Source: an uncultured Clostridia bacterium
GTDB lineage: Bacteria > Bacillota > Clostridia > Lachnospirales > Lachnospiraceae
Reading direction: 5' to 3'
Assembly: GCA_946186175.1 (NCBI GenBank)
Contig: CAMHMG010000028.1
Coordinates: forward strand, 1 to 17,720
Length of the DNA stretch: 17,720 bases
This document shows, piece by piece, positions 1 to 7,382 of this stretch. Numbering within the stretch: position 1 is the stretch's first letter; the number at the start of each line of letters is the position of its first letter. The translations under genes and the position numbers were made by a program. The notes under the pieces were generated by a model. That model ran no database searches and was not told where the DNA came from. It was given only the letters and a program-made list of their open reading frames with translations.

Positions 1-4
1 AGGG

Positions 5-20
5 CAGACTGTCCGAAAAC
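5..20 (+). repeat. Left terminal inverted repeat of the IS
   Basis: CAGACTGTCCGAAAAC pairs with the right end at 1991-2006 with one mismatch, at the sixth base. Confidence 0.8.
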
Positions 21-46
21 TAACTGATTAACCATTGCGGTTGAAC

Positions 47-60
47 CACCTGAAAAGGTG
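47..60 (+). other. Small hairpin at the IS left end
   Basis: CACCT-GAAA-AGGTG forms a perfect 5-bp stem with a GNRA-type tetraloop between the left terminal repeat and the transposase promoter region. Some insertion sequences carry hairpins here that limit read-through transcription from outside. That role is inferred. Confidence 0.4.
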
Positions 61-82
61 TTCATCATATATAAAAAATGTA

Positions 83-107
83 CATTGAAAACTGAATAAA
101 TCACACA
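83..107 (+). repeat. Left subterminal inverted repeat of the IS
   Basis: This 25-bp segment (CATTGAAAACTGAATA followed by AATCACACA) matches the complement of 1912-1936 at 24 of 25 positions. It lies 78 bp in from the left end; its partner lies 70 bp in from the right end. Confidence 0.8.
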
Positions 108-133
108 AAACTCAAGACTTTAAGCATGGTTTA

Positions 134-142
134 TGGTAGAAT
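134..142 (+). promoter_or_regulatory. Candidate extended -10 element for the transposase
   Basis: TGG-TAGAAT is an extended -10 (TGn) about 37 bp before the chosen ATG. No convincing -35 lies 16-18 bp upstream, as expected for a weak transposase promoter. Confidence 0.35.
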
Positions 143-178
143 ATATCTATAATAATTCTGATTTTTGAGGTGATGAAA

Positions 179-1891
179 ATGCCGTATGTTCCAACATTTG
201 ACCGGACACAGATGATGATGTGTTCGTGGGATTCTTTTGTAGATGAGGAAAGCATTGCAAGACTTATTGATGCCTTTATCAACAGCCTTGATCTGACAAA
301 ATATAATGTAAAAGAACCGGCATCAGAAGGGAGACCTTCATATGATCCGCGTGGAATGTATAAGCTGTACATTTATGGCAACAGAAAGGGCATCCGTTCT
401 TCACGCAAACTTGCTGAAAGCTGCAAGATCAATCTTGAGGTAAAATGGATGATGGGCGGGGCAGAACCTGACTTTCGTACTATTTCTGACTTCAGAAAAG
501 ACAACATCGACAGCCTTAAGGATATATTTCATGAATTCAACCGTAGAATATCAGGTGCAGTGGAATGGGGTTTTACTTCAATAGACGGAAGCAAATTCAC
601 GGCGAATAATTCCAAGAACAGGAACTTTACCAAGAACAAACTCGATGACAGAATCAAGTGGCTGAACGCTCATACTGATGAATACCTGAGAATACTTAAA
701 GACATGGATGAGCAGGACGAAATGAATGAGATGCCTGAGAATCTTACAAGAGAAGTTGTTGAGGCAAAGCTTGCCGAGGCACAGGAAAGGCTGGCTAAGT
801 ATGAGGCATACCAGAAGTTGATGGAAGAAAGCGGAGCATCACAGATGTCTCTTACAGATGCAGATGCAAGACTGATGAAAAGCAAGAATGGATTCATGGT
901 AGCATATAATCCTCAGACGGCAGTAGATTCGGAGACACATCTTATCAGGGATTTTAACATGACTAACCAGGTCACTGATCATGGGCTTCTTAATGATACA
1001 ATGAAAAATATCAGGGAAGAAACTCCGGAAGATATTCTTGAGACAGTAGCTGATAAAGGTTATGACAAAGCTGATGACATGATCGAGTGTCTGGAGAATG
1101 GTATTATTCCCCATGTGATCACAAGTGACGGCAAGGATGCATATGAACTGGAGATCAGTTATGAAGAAGCAGAGGCTGATACAGCGAGCAGCATTCCTGA
1201 AGATATAAAGGAATGTCTCCATGCAGGACATATACCGGATGCATATAAAGAAGTCATTCAGGATATGAAGGTAGAAGAAGTCAGAAGGCTTATAAAAGAC
1301 GAGACTGATCCGGACTACGGGAAAGATAATGAAAGTCCGTACGGTACGCAGGAAGAAATGATGGAACGGGCAAAACAGGGATACTTTGTAAGGGATCCGG
1401 AAAGAAATCTTGTGTATTGTCCAGCCGGTGAAATATTAAGGCAGAAGTGCATAAAGAAAAACGGAAATATCCGTTATGCAAATAAGAATGCCTGCAGGCA
1501 CTGCAAGAACAGGAATAAATGTTATAAGGGAAAGAATGAATGGAAAGAGATTGATTTTACCAAGGACGGTCTTGAGAAACCATGTAAAGAATGGCTGAAA
1601 GCCGAAGGACAGGAATGCGATTCCAAAAAGAAAAAACGAAAAGGACACTACGAATTGATAAAGGTTGTGAAATTCAAGTTAAAGCCTGACATAGTAAAGA
1701 TGTCTCAAAGAATGTGTCTTTCAGAGCATCCGTTTGGAACAATTAAGCGATCAATGAAAGCAGATTATTTCCTGCTTCGAGGGCTGCGAAAAGTGACAGG
1801 GGAATTTGCACTCTTATGTCTGGGATATAACATAGAAAGAGCGAAAAATCTGCTTGGATTCAATAAAATGATGGAATTAATGGCAGGATAA
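179..1891 (+). CDS. IS1182-family DDE transposase
   Basis: Predicted cut-and-paste transposase of the RNase H-like DDE type, 570 residues from the chosen ATG, full length for the family. The start at 179 is preferred because GAGGTG at 167-172 is a good ribosome binding site six bases upstream. An alternative GTG at 170 and ATG at 173 overlap that site. The N-terminal domain contains the family-typical segment DFRTISDFRK. The candidate catalytic triad is D136 (SIDGSKF), D292 (VADKGYDK) and E516 (CLSEHPFGTIKR). A Cys-rich segment around 414-448 (YCPAGE, then ACRHCKNRNKCYKG) looks like the zinc-binding insert of these enzymes. A charged, probably coiled-coil stretch covers about 160-220. The frame is open throughout, so the gene may be active. 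It runs towards the convergent FtsX-fold permease gene. Confidence 0.93.
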   Translation: MPYVPTFDRTQMMMCSWDSFVDEESIARLIDAFINSLDLTKYNVKEPASEGRPSYDPRGMYKLYIYGNRKGIRSSRKLAESCKINLEVKWMMGGAEPDFRTISDFRKDNIDSLKDIFHEFNRRISGAVEWGFTSIDGSKFTANNSKNRNFTKNKLDDRIKWLNAHTDEYLRILKDMDEQDEMNEMPENLTREVVEAKLAEAQERLAKYEAYQKLMEESGASQMSLTDADARLMKSKNGFMVAYNPQTAVDSETHLIRDFNMTNQVTDHGLLNDTMKNIREETPEDILETVADKGYDKADDMIECLENGIIPHVITSDGKDAYELEISYEEAEADTASSIPEDIKECLHAGHIPDAYKEVIQDMKVEEVRRLIKDETDPDYGKDNESPYGTQEEMMERAKQGYFVRDPERNLVYCPAGEILRQKCIKKNGNIRYANKNACRHCKNRNKCYKGKNEWKEIDFTKDGLEKPCKEWLKAEGQECDSKKKKRKGHYELIKVVKFKLKPDIVKMSQRMCLSEHPFGTIKRSMKADYFLLRGLRKVTGEFALLCLGYNIERAKNLLGFNKMMELMAG

Positions 1892-1911
1892 TAAGCCCAT
1901 TTCTGAATCGT

Positions 1912-1936
1912 TGTGTGATGTATTCAGTTTTCAATG
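1912..1936 (-). repeat. Right subterminal inverted repeat of the IS
   Basis: Inverted partner of 83-107, located 21 bp after the transposase stop codon. It may be a second transposase-binding site or form a long-range stem in the transcript. The sequence alone does not decide between these. Confidence 0.8.
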
Positions 1937-1990
1937 AAACATTAAGGTGACGAAAGTAAGAAAGGGGCTATTATTATGCCTAAAACCGAG

Positions 1991-2006
1991 GTTTTCGGAC
2001 GGTCTG
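1991..2006 (-). repeat. Right terminal inverted repeat of the IS
   Basis: GTTTTCGGACGGTCTG is the inverted copy of 5-20. It is followed by AGGG, the same four bases that precede the left end. Confidence 0.8.
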
Positions 2007-2010
2007 AGGG

Positions 2011-2049
2011 GGGGACAGGGAACATTTCTCTGTCTCTACTGTCTCCCTC
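2011..2049. repeat. GC-rich imperfect palindrome next to the IS (REP-like)
   Basis: GACAGGGAA (2014-2022), loop CAT, TTCTCTGTC (2026-2034) forms a 9-bp stem with one wobble. An alternative outer pairing uses CTGTCTCCCTC at 2039-2049 with the G-rich run before 2018. It lies between the IS right end and the stop codon of the minus-strand permease gene. There is no U-tract on either strand, so it is not a standard intrinsic terminator. It resembles the short palindromic extragenic repeats common in clostridia, but I cannot count copies here. Confidence 0.5.
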
Positions 2050-2057
2050 TACTAATC

Positions 2058-4754
2058 TTACTCCACATTTTTAAGGGCTTCATTCATCGGTATTTTCCTG
2101 ATTCTTATATAATCGATTACCGACACCACCGCATATCCCACAAGCAGATATACTACAGAAAGCAACATCGATACAGGCCTCATATAGAACTCAAACCATC
2201 CATCCATTGACATCATTAAAACCTTAAATATATATATCATCAAAAATATGCCGACGACAAAGCTTAATATTGATACAAAGACTACTATTATTGCAGTTGG
2301 CACAATATATAATGATGCAATCTCACCATTCTTAAAACCTAAGATTTTGACCATTGATATAGAGTTCTCATTTTTCTCTATTATAATTTTGGTGAGCAGA
2401 TAAATGAGAGATGCCGCCAGAACTACAAGGACATATTTGAATACTTCAAACATACTTCCCATTGAGTGTTCAAGCTGTCTCGTTACTTTAGTTATATCAT
2501 CTACCGTAATCACAGTCGCTATATATTTGTCGTCGATATCTTTAATCTCATTCTCAGAGAAATATCCTGAGAAATCTCCGTCTTTTTTATCAAACACCCT
2601 GTTGAATTCGTTATTAGGCATAAACACTGCAACACCACCGTCATAACTTACTATTCCTTCAACGGTAAGATCATATTTTTTGTTTTCATATTCCTCATGA
2701 AGAGTTATGGCATCTCCTGATTTTAAGTTAAACTTAGTGGCAAACGCACTCGATACATATACTTTATCTCCCGAAAGTTCATTCCCTATATCAATATATC
2801 TGCTATCCGGTATAATTCCGTAGACCGATACAGACTCATCTCCTCCGCTTCCAAAGCCCTCTCTGAATGCAAATTTGTCATCTTTTGGATACATAAGCGA
2901 AGTCGTACTGAACCGCTCGGCACTTTTCTCAGCGGTTACGATCTCATCACCGTCATCATCCTTACTTCCCATCAGCATATACTGATACTTGGCAAATACC
3001 ATCGATGGTGCTTTGTCACTGTAATTGGCAAACGAATCAGGCACACCAAATGCAAAGCACAACATCAGCTCAATAAAAATAACTCCGAATATCAACACAA
3101 AATAATTAGGAAGATTCTGAAATACATTCCTTAACCTGAATCTTGCAAGAAATGACCATGATGGGATCCTCCTCGCCTTAGAACGCTTTGTTTTCTTAAG
3201 GTCACGCCTTAGGAACTTGAGCGGGCTTAATTTCAATTTATTAATTATCACAAAGAGATTAATAAAAAACATCAGTATAAGCGGGATCACTGTTGTCTTG
3301 ACAAGGGCAACCGGACTCCATACAGTATCACAGGCAGGTAGACTGTAGCTTTCATAATAGAGATCAACAGCCACATCCTCAAAAAGTGTATATCCTAAGA
3401 TGTTACCAAGCGCAGCACCTATTATAGTTACTATGAACGGCATTGACATATAGTGAAAAACAAGTTCGCCCTTTGTATAGCCGGAAGCCCTAAGTGTTCC
3501 GATAACCGCCGCTTCCTTCTCGATCGTATTACCGATCGTAATAGCGAAAATGAAAGCTATAACTGCAATAAGTATGTAACAGAGGATACTTGTTCCACTT
3601 GTATCACCCTCAATATCAGACGGTGCAAAATTAGATGCCTGTCTGATATATTCCGGAAGAAAATCTTCTATCTCGTTATCATTTACCAACGTCTGAGTCA
3701 CAAGACTCTTAAGCAATGTTTCGGCATGATCAGCCTCCGCCTCTTTGTCCTCAGGTTTCTTATCATACAGATATCCATAATTGTAATGCACCCTGGATTT
3801 AAGTGTTTCAAATCCTTCAGGTGTCACCATGGCAACATTGAAACCAAACGCATCAAACATAAGGTCTGTATTTGACTCATGTAACGTCAGATAATTAACA
3901 TATGACAGAAGACCAACCACCTTAAATTCTTTTTTCCCAACAGTGATCGTATCTCCCACCTTCACGCCTACATTATCGGCATGCATTCTGTCTATGGCAA
4001 TTTCATCATCTGCTTTCGGAGCTTTACCTTCTATTATTTCCGCCTTATCAATCTCAGAATCATCAGAAAAAATTCTTACGGTAGCATCAATCACTCCGTC
4101 ACTGTCATAATCTTCATTTTCATTCCTGTAGAAGTTTTCGTAAACCTTTACACGGACCGGTTCAAAACCTTCATCATTTAATCCGTATTCATCCGATATA
4201 TCGTCCCATTTTTCATCGACTTTTTTCTCTACTTCTTTGTAAGCTTCTTCTAAAGCTTCTTCTACAGCCTTCTTATATTCATCTGACTCTTCCGCTTCCT
4301 TAAGGGCATTTTCAAGATTATCACTTAAAGCTGTCTCTATCTGAGCATCAATGATCTGTTCATCGGTTATACCGTAACCTTCACACTGTGCTCTTACCAT
4401 CTGTTTTATGTTATCTTCAACCTGCTCATGAAGCTCTTTCTGTGCAGCCTTCTCAACTTCTTTGTCAGCCTCTTTTACACCTTCGTCAATATAATACTGT
4501 CGTACATCAGCCATTTCACCGGATTCTATCCCTGTAATTAACTCATCTGACGCTTTTTTATTAAGTTCAAAAGAACCATCCTCAAGAACAAGCTCATCCT
4601 TACCCTTTTCTATTGACGCAAGCATACTGTCATGTCCGACATACATTCCTGACACAAGACCTATCATAAGAATCATGAACAGAATTATAACTATGTATTT
4701 GTGCCATTCAGATTTAAGTTCTTTGGGGATACGTTTTATAAGTGGATTTCTCAT
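2058..4754 (-). CDS. FtsX-fold ABC transporter permease with long acidic coiled-coil insert
   Basis: Membrane subunit of a MacB/LolCE-like (type VII) ABC system, 898 residues from ATG 4752-4754. That start follows AAGGGGGC in the gap after the ATPase stop; an upstream in-frame ATG at 4805 would overlap the ATPase gene. One membrane helix at about 20-40 precedes an extracytoplasmic segment of about 340 residues. The segment's first part (roughly 45-190) is almost entirely Glu/Lys/Asp-rich helix, likely coiled coil. A first FtsX-type core with three or four helices spans about 385-505. A second repeat starts near 535, and a C-terminal set of helices from about 765 ends in VIDYIRIRKIPMNEALKNVE, typical of FtsX-like permeases. 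Such proteins transduce force across the membrane for efflux, lipoprotein transfer or cell-wall hydrolase control. The substrate here is unknown. The IS lies 51 bp after the stop codon. Confidence 0.88.
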   Translation of the reverse strand: MRNPLIKRIPKELKSEWHKYIVIILFMILMIGLVSGMYVGHDSMLASIEKGKDELVLEDGSFELNKKASDELITGIESGEMADVRQYYIDEGVKEADKEVEKAAQKELHEQVEDNIKQMVRAQCEGYGITDEQIIDAQIETALSDNLENALKEAEESDEYKKAVEEALEEAYKEVEKKVDEKWDDISDEYGLNDEGFEPVRVKVYENFYRNENEDYDSDGVIDATVRIFSDDSEIDKAEIIEGKAPKADDEIAIDRMHADNVGVKVGDTITVGKKEFKVVGLLSYVNYLTLHESNTDLMFDAFGFNVAMVTPEGFETLKSRVHYNYGYLYDKKPEDKEAEADHAETLLKSLVTQTLVNDNEIEDFLPEYIRQASNFAPSDIEGDTSGTSILCYILIAVIAFIFAITIGNTIEKEAAVIGTLRASGYTKGELVFHYMSMPFIVTIIGAALGNILGYTLFEDVAVDLYYESYSLPACDTVWSPVALVKTTVIPLILMFFINLFVIINKLKLSPLKFLRRDLKKTKRSKARRIPSWSFLARFRLRNVFQNLPNYFVLIFGVIFIELMLCFAFGVPDSFANYSDKAPSMVFAKYQYMLMGSKDDDGDEIVTAEKSAERFSTTSLMYPKDDKFAFREGFGSGGDESVSVYGIIPDSRYIDIGNELSGDKVYVSSAFATKFNLKSGDAITLHEEYENKKYDLTVEGIVSYDGGVAVFMPNNEFNRVFDKKDGDFSGYFSENEIKDIDDKYIATVITVDDITKVTRQLEHSMGSMFEVFKYVLVVLAASLIYLLTKIIIEKNENSISMVKILGFKNGEIASLYIVPTAIIVVFVSILSFVVGIFLMIYIFKVLMMSMDGWFEFYMRPVSMLLSVVYLLVGYAVVSVIDYIRIRKIPMNEALKNVE

Positions 4755-4767
4755 ATCAGACGCCCCC

Positions 4768-5472
4768 TTACCAGTCAAGCTCGGAAGCCGGAATCTTCTT
4801 ATCATTTATATCGTTATGACGCACCACCCCGTCTCTAAGCTTAACGACATGATCTGCCATATATTTGATCGCTTCATTATGAGTAACCATTATAATTGTA
4901 CTGTTGTACTTTCTGTTACAATCCTCTATAAGCGCCAATATCTCCTTAGATGTCTTATAATCTAACGCTCCTGTTGGTTCATCGCACATTAAAATATCCG
5001 GATTCTTTACTACCGCTCTACCTATTGACACTCTCTGCTGCTGTCCGCCGGATAACTGATTGGGATACTTATATTTGTGATTCTGAAGTCCTAAAGTAGT
5101 TATAACCTCCTCAACATCAAGCGGGTTATCCGACAGATATGCACCTACTTCAATGTTCTCTTTCACATTAAGATTCGGAATCAGATTATACATCTGGAAT
5201 ACATAACCTAAATGTTTCCTTCTGTACATGGTTAATTGCTTCTCGCTCATATCCTCAAGTTTGTCACCATTTATACTGACATAACCTGAATCAGGTGTAT
5301 CTATTCCACCTATGATATTAAGAAGTGTAGACTTACCGGAACCCGAAGGACCGAGTAGTACGCAGAACTCACCTTTCTTAACGGTGAAGTCCGTCCCCCT
5401 TAATACATCCTGTTTCGCTTCTCCGCTTCCAAAGCTTTTCTTCAATTCTTTGATCTCAAGAAAATTTTCCAT
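4768..5472 (-). CDS. MacB/LolD-type ABC transporter ATP-binding protein
   Basis: Cytoplasmic ATPase partner of the adjacent FtsX-fold permease, 234 residues. All nucleotide-binding motifs are present: Walker A GPSGSGKS (41-48), Q-loop VFQ (91-93), signature LSGGQQQR (140-147), Walker B ILMCDEP with catalytic E165, and H-loop H198. The ATG at 5470-5472 is preferred because GAAGGAGA lies about 10 bases upstream; a TTG at 5479-5481 would sit only two bases from that site. The gap to the permease start is 13 bp, so the two genes form one operon. Expression is driven by the perfect-consensus promoter at 5555-5583 with a palindrome on the start point. Family members act in efflux or envelope remodelling. 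The sequence does not reveal the substrate. Confidence 0.93.
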   Translation of the reverse strand: MENFLEIKELKKSFGSGEAKQDVLRGTDFTVKKGEFCVLLGPSGSGKSTLLNIIGGIDTPDSGYVSINGDKLEDMSEKQLTMYRRKHLGYVFQMYNLIPNLNVKENIEVGAYLSDNPLDVEEVITTLGLQNHKYKYPNQLSGGQQQRVSIGRAVVKNPDILMCDEPTGALDYKTSKEILALIEDCNRKYNSTIIMVTHNEAIKYMADHVVKLRDGVVRHNDINDKKIPASELDW

Positions 5473-5530
5473 TGCAATCAAGTCTCCTTCAATATATAGT
5501 TCAAAATACTAAAGCACAATAGTTCATATA

Positions 5531-5546
5531 GTTAGCCTACGCTAAC
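5531..5546. promoter_or_regulatory. Operator-like palindrome GTTAGC-N4-GCTAAC
   Basis: GTTAGC-CTAC-GCTAAC is a perfect 6-bp-arm inverted repeat just downstream of the -10 box, covering roughly +2 to +17. The same arms and spacing recur at 11457-11472 upstream of feoA. The half-sites (GTTAG/CTAAC) resemble those bound by DtxR/IdeR-family metalloregulators, although the classical DtxR box has a shorter centre. The regulator's identity is inferred. Confidence 0.75.
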
Positions 5547-5554
5547 CACTAGCC

Positions 5555-5583
5555 ATTATATACTCACTTCCATTAAATGTCAA
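5555..5583 (-). promoter_or_regulatory. Consensus sigma-A promoter of the ATPase/FtsX operon
   Basis: Read on the minus strand: TTGACA (5578-5583), a 17-base spacer (5561-5577) and TATAAT (5555-5560). Both hexamers match consensus exactly. The expected start point is near 5548, at the edge of the palindrome 5531-5546, which points to a strong promoter held down by a repressor. Confidence 0.88.
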
Positions 5584-5595
5584 TAATAATATTCG

Positions 5596-5628
5596 AAAGA
5601 CAGGGGCGGTTATCCCGCCCCTGTCTTT
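5596..5628 (-). terminator. Terminator of the feo/ABC operon
   Basis: AAAGACAGGGGCGG (5596-5609) and CCGCCCCTGTCTTT (5615-5628) form a perfect 14-bp stem with a 5-base loop. On the minus strand the hairpin begins immediately after the TGA stop at 5629-5631, and the 3' arm ends in CTTTC followed by an AT-rich stretch. It separates the feo operon from the ATPase/FtsX promoter. Confidence 0.8.
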
Positions 5629-7371
5629 TCAGATACTCCATCCGGCACTTGCAGACTGTAATCCTGTCATGCGCCTAAACAATCCATTCCTATTTTTCAA
5701 AAGTTCCGCAGGGCTTCCCTCTTCAGCAACCCTTCCATCGTCAAGAACAACGATCTTATCCGCTGCTTCTATAGTACGCATACGATGGGCTATGACCAAT
5801 ACTGTCTTTCCCGCAAGCAATCTGGATAATGCTCCCTGCACCTTTGTTTCGTTCTCAACATCCAAAGATGCCGTCGCCTCATCTAAAAGTACGATAGGAG
5901 TGTTCTTAAGAAGTGCACGGGCAATAGATATACGCTGACGCTCGCCACCGGAAAGTTTTGCACCGTTTTCTCCAATAGGAGTCGCATACCCTAGAGGCAG
6001 CTTTGTGACAAACTCATCACAATTTGCCGCCTTTGCAGCTGCAAGAACTTCTTCATCCGATGCACCATGTTTTCCCAGACGAATATTTTCCATTACCGTA
6101 TCGTCAAAGAGCACCACATCCTGAAACACCATAGAATAATCTGACAAAAGAGCCTCTGGGTCTACCGTTTTAATGTCAACTCCACCAACTCTTATGCTGC
6201 CTCCTGATACATCCCAGAGGCGTGCACAAAGTCTTGCACAGGTACTCTTTCCCGATCCCGACGGACCGACAAGCGCAGTGATCTCACCTTCTTTTGCAAC
6301 GAAGCTTACACCATTTAAAACCTGCTCATCATCATATGCAAAGCTTACATTGTCAAATATAATATCGTGGCCATCTGGTCTAAAGCTCTCTATTCCATCT
6401 GCCGTCTCAGCTTCATATATTTCTGTCAGTCGTCCGGCTGAAATCTGGGAAACAAACATCTCCGCAATAAGAGCTAACGCTTGATCGAACGGTGCATACA
6501 CACGGGTAATAACAAGCAGGAACATGAACAGCATCATAAAATCAATCTCTCCCGAAAGTATCAGGCTGCATCCCGTAAGAATCGTAGTCGCAACTCCCAG
6601 ACGCATGATCACACTGGCTGCATTTACAAATATACCTACTGTCAATTCACCACTTATCATTGCCTTTTCATGTGAGTCGATCTTTTCATTCAATTCATCC
6701 AGAAATCTCTTTTCCTGATTGGTCGCCCTGATTTCCCTTATATTCTCCAAGGTTTCCTGTATTCCGTCTGATACCAGAATTCCTGCTTTCTTGGTAAGCT
6801 CAGACTTTCTCTTCTCCGCCTTACGACTGCCAAACAGAAGAATAAATGCAACCGGCACGCCCCAAAGACATGCTATAGCCAGCTTCCAGTTATATATCAA
6901 CAGGCACACAGCAATGATTGCTGTGGAAATGTATGATCCATAAAGATATCCCAGACAATGAGACCACACATGTTCAAGTCTGTTAACATCTCCCATGATC
7001 GTCTCTGTCAGGTCAGCAAGATCACGTTTTCCAAAATATCCTAGCGGAAGCTTTCTCATGCGTTCAGCCAGAGTGATTCTGGTATTCTTAACTTCTGCAT
7101 ACACCAGACCATAGGTCGCCCTGTATTGCTGCAAATGAGTAATAACAGACAAAATCAGAAATACTATAACCATGATCATGAATAATACAGGGTTAGGTAA
7201 TTTATCACCATTTAAAAGGCTTCCACAAAAGCTTTCCATCATATAATACAGAATTCCCATACCACCCATGACCACAAGATTGACAACAACTGTCCAGATT
7301 GTTCCCTGCTTTGTATTCTTAACACCCTGATCGGTAAGCGCATACTTGCGCTGAAAGTCTTTTCCAAACAT
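5629..7371 (-). CDS. ABC half-transporter, exporter fold (B subunit of feo-linked pair)
   Basis: A 580-residue protein with an N-terminal six-helix membrane domain (about 25-300) and a C-terminal ATPase domain. Walker A is GPSGSGKS (about 366-373), the signature LSGGERQR (about 472), Walker B VLLDEATASLDVENE (about 490) and the H-loop IAHR (about 525). Both catalytic residues are intact. It probably heterodimerises with the gene just upstream, whose stop is 11 bp away, with GGAGG before this start. The segment RKLPLGYF corresponds to RKLPMGYF in the 12385-14133 protein, marking the two as counterparts. The pair resembles the YbtPQ/IrtAB group, exporter-fold proteins that import ferric siderophores, so iron or metallophore uptake is a reasonable guess given feoAB upstream. 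Lipid or drug export remains possible. Confidence 0.88.
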   Translation of the reverse strand: MFGKDFQRKYALTDQGVKNTKQGTIWTVVVNLVVMGGMGILYYMMESFCGSLLNGDKLPNPVLFMIMVIVFLILSVITHLQQYRATYGLVYAEVKNTRITLAERMRKLPLGYFGKRDLADLTETIMGDVNRLEHVWSHCLGYLYGSYISTAIIAVCLLIYNWKLAIACLWGVPVAFILLFGSRKAEKRKSELTKKAGILVSDGIQETLENIREIRATNQEKRFLDELNEKIDSHEKAMISGELTVGIFVNAASVIMRLGVATTILTGCSLILSGEIDFMMLFMFLLVITRVYAPFDQALALIAEMFVSQISAGRLTEIYEAETADGIESFRPDGHDIIFDNVSFAYDDEQVLNGVSFVAKEGEITALVGPSGSGKSTCARLCARLWDVSGGSIRVGGVDIKTVDPEALLSDYSMVFQDVVLFDDTVMENIRLGKHGASDEEVLAAAKAANCDEFVTKLPLGYATPIGENGAKLSGGERQRISIARALLKNTPIVLLDEATASLDVENETKVQGALSRLLAGKTVLVIAHRMRTIEAADKIVVLDDGRVAEEGSPAELLKNRNGLFRRMTGLQSASAGWSI

Positions 7372-7382
7372 CTTTTATCCTC

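Larger units (their letters stand above)
5..2006 (+). mobile_element. IS1182-family insertion sequence, apparently complete
   Basis: An element of about 2.0 kb with a single transposase gene. Terminal inverted repeats are visible: CAGACTGTCCGAAAAC at 5-20 matches the complement of 1991-2006 (GTTTTCGGACGGTCTG) at 15 of 16 positions. The four bases outside each end are AGGG (1-4 and 2007-2010), a candidate 4-bp target duplication. The left side is cut by the window edge, so a longer duplication cannot be excluded. The family call rests on the transposase. The exact outer ends could shift by a few bases. Confidence 0.85.

Noticed and set aside
170..178. GTG at 170 or ATG at 173 as transposase start
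   Set aside because: Both overlap the GAGGTG ribosome binding site; the ATG at 179 has correct spacing.
1889..1974. Imperfect pairing between ATAATAAGCCCATTT after the transposase stop and AAAGGGGCTATTAT near the right end
   Set aside because: About 12 of 15 positions match, with a long loop; this could be chance in AT-rich DNA and gives no U-tract terminator.
2011..2049. Intrinsic terminator for the FtsX permease gene
   Set aside because: The stem is followed by a C-run on the minus strand, not a U-run.
5596..5628. Perfect 14-bp inverted repeat as a mobile or REP element
   Set aside because: It touches the stop codon of the upstream operon, and a promoter for the next operon follows, so a terminator explains it fully.
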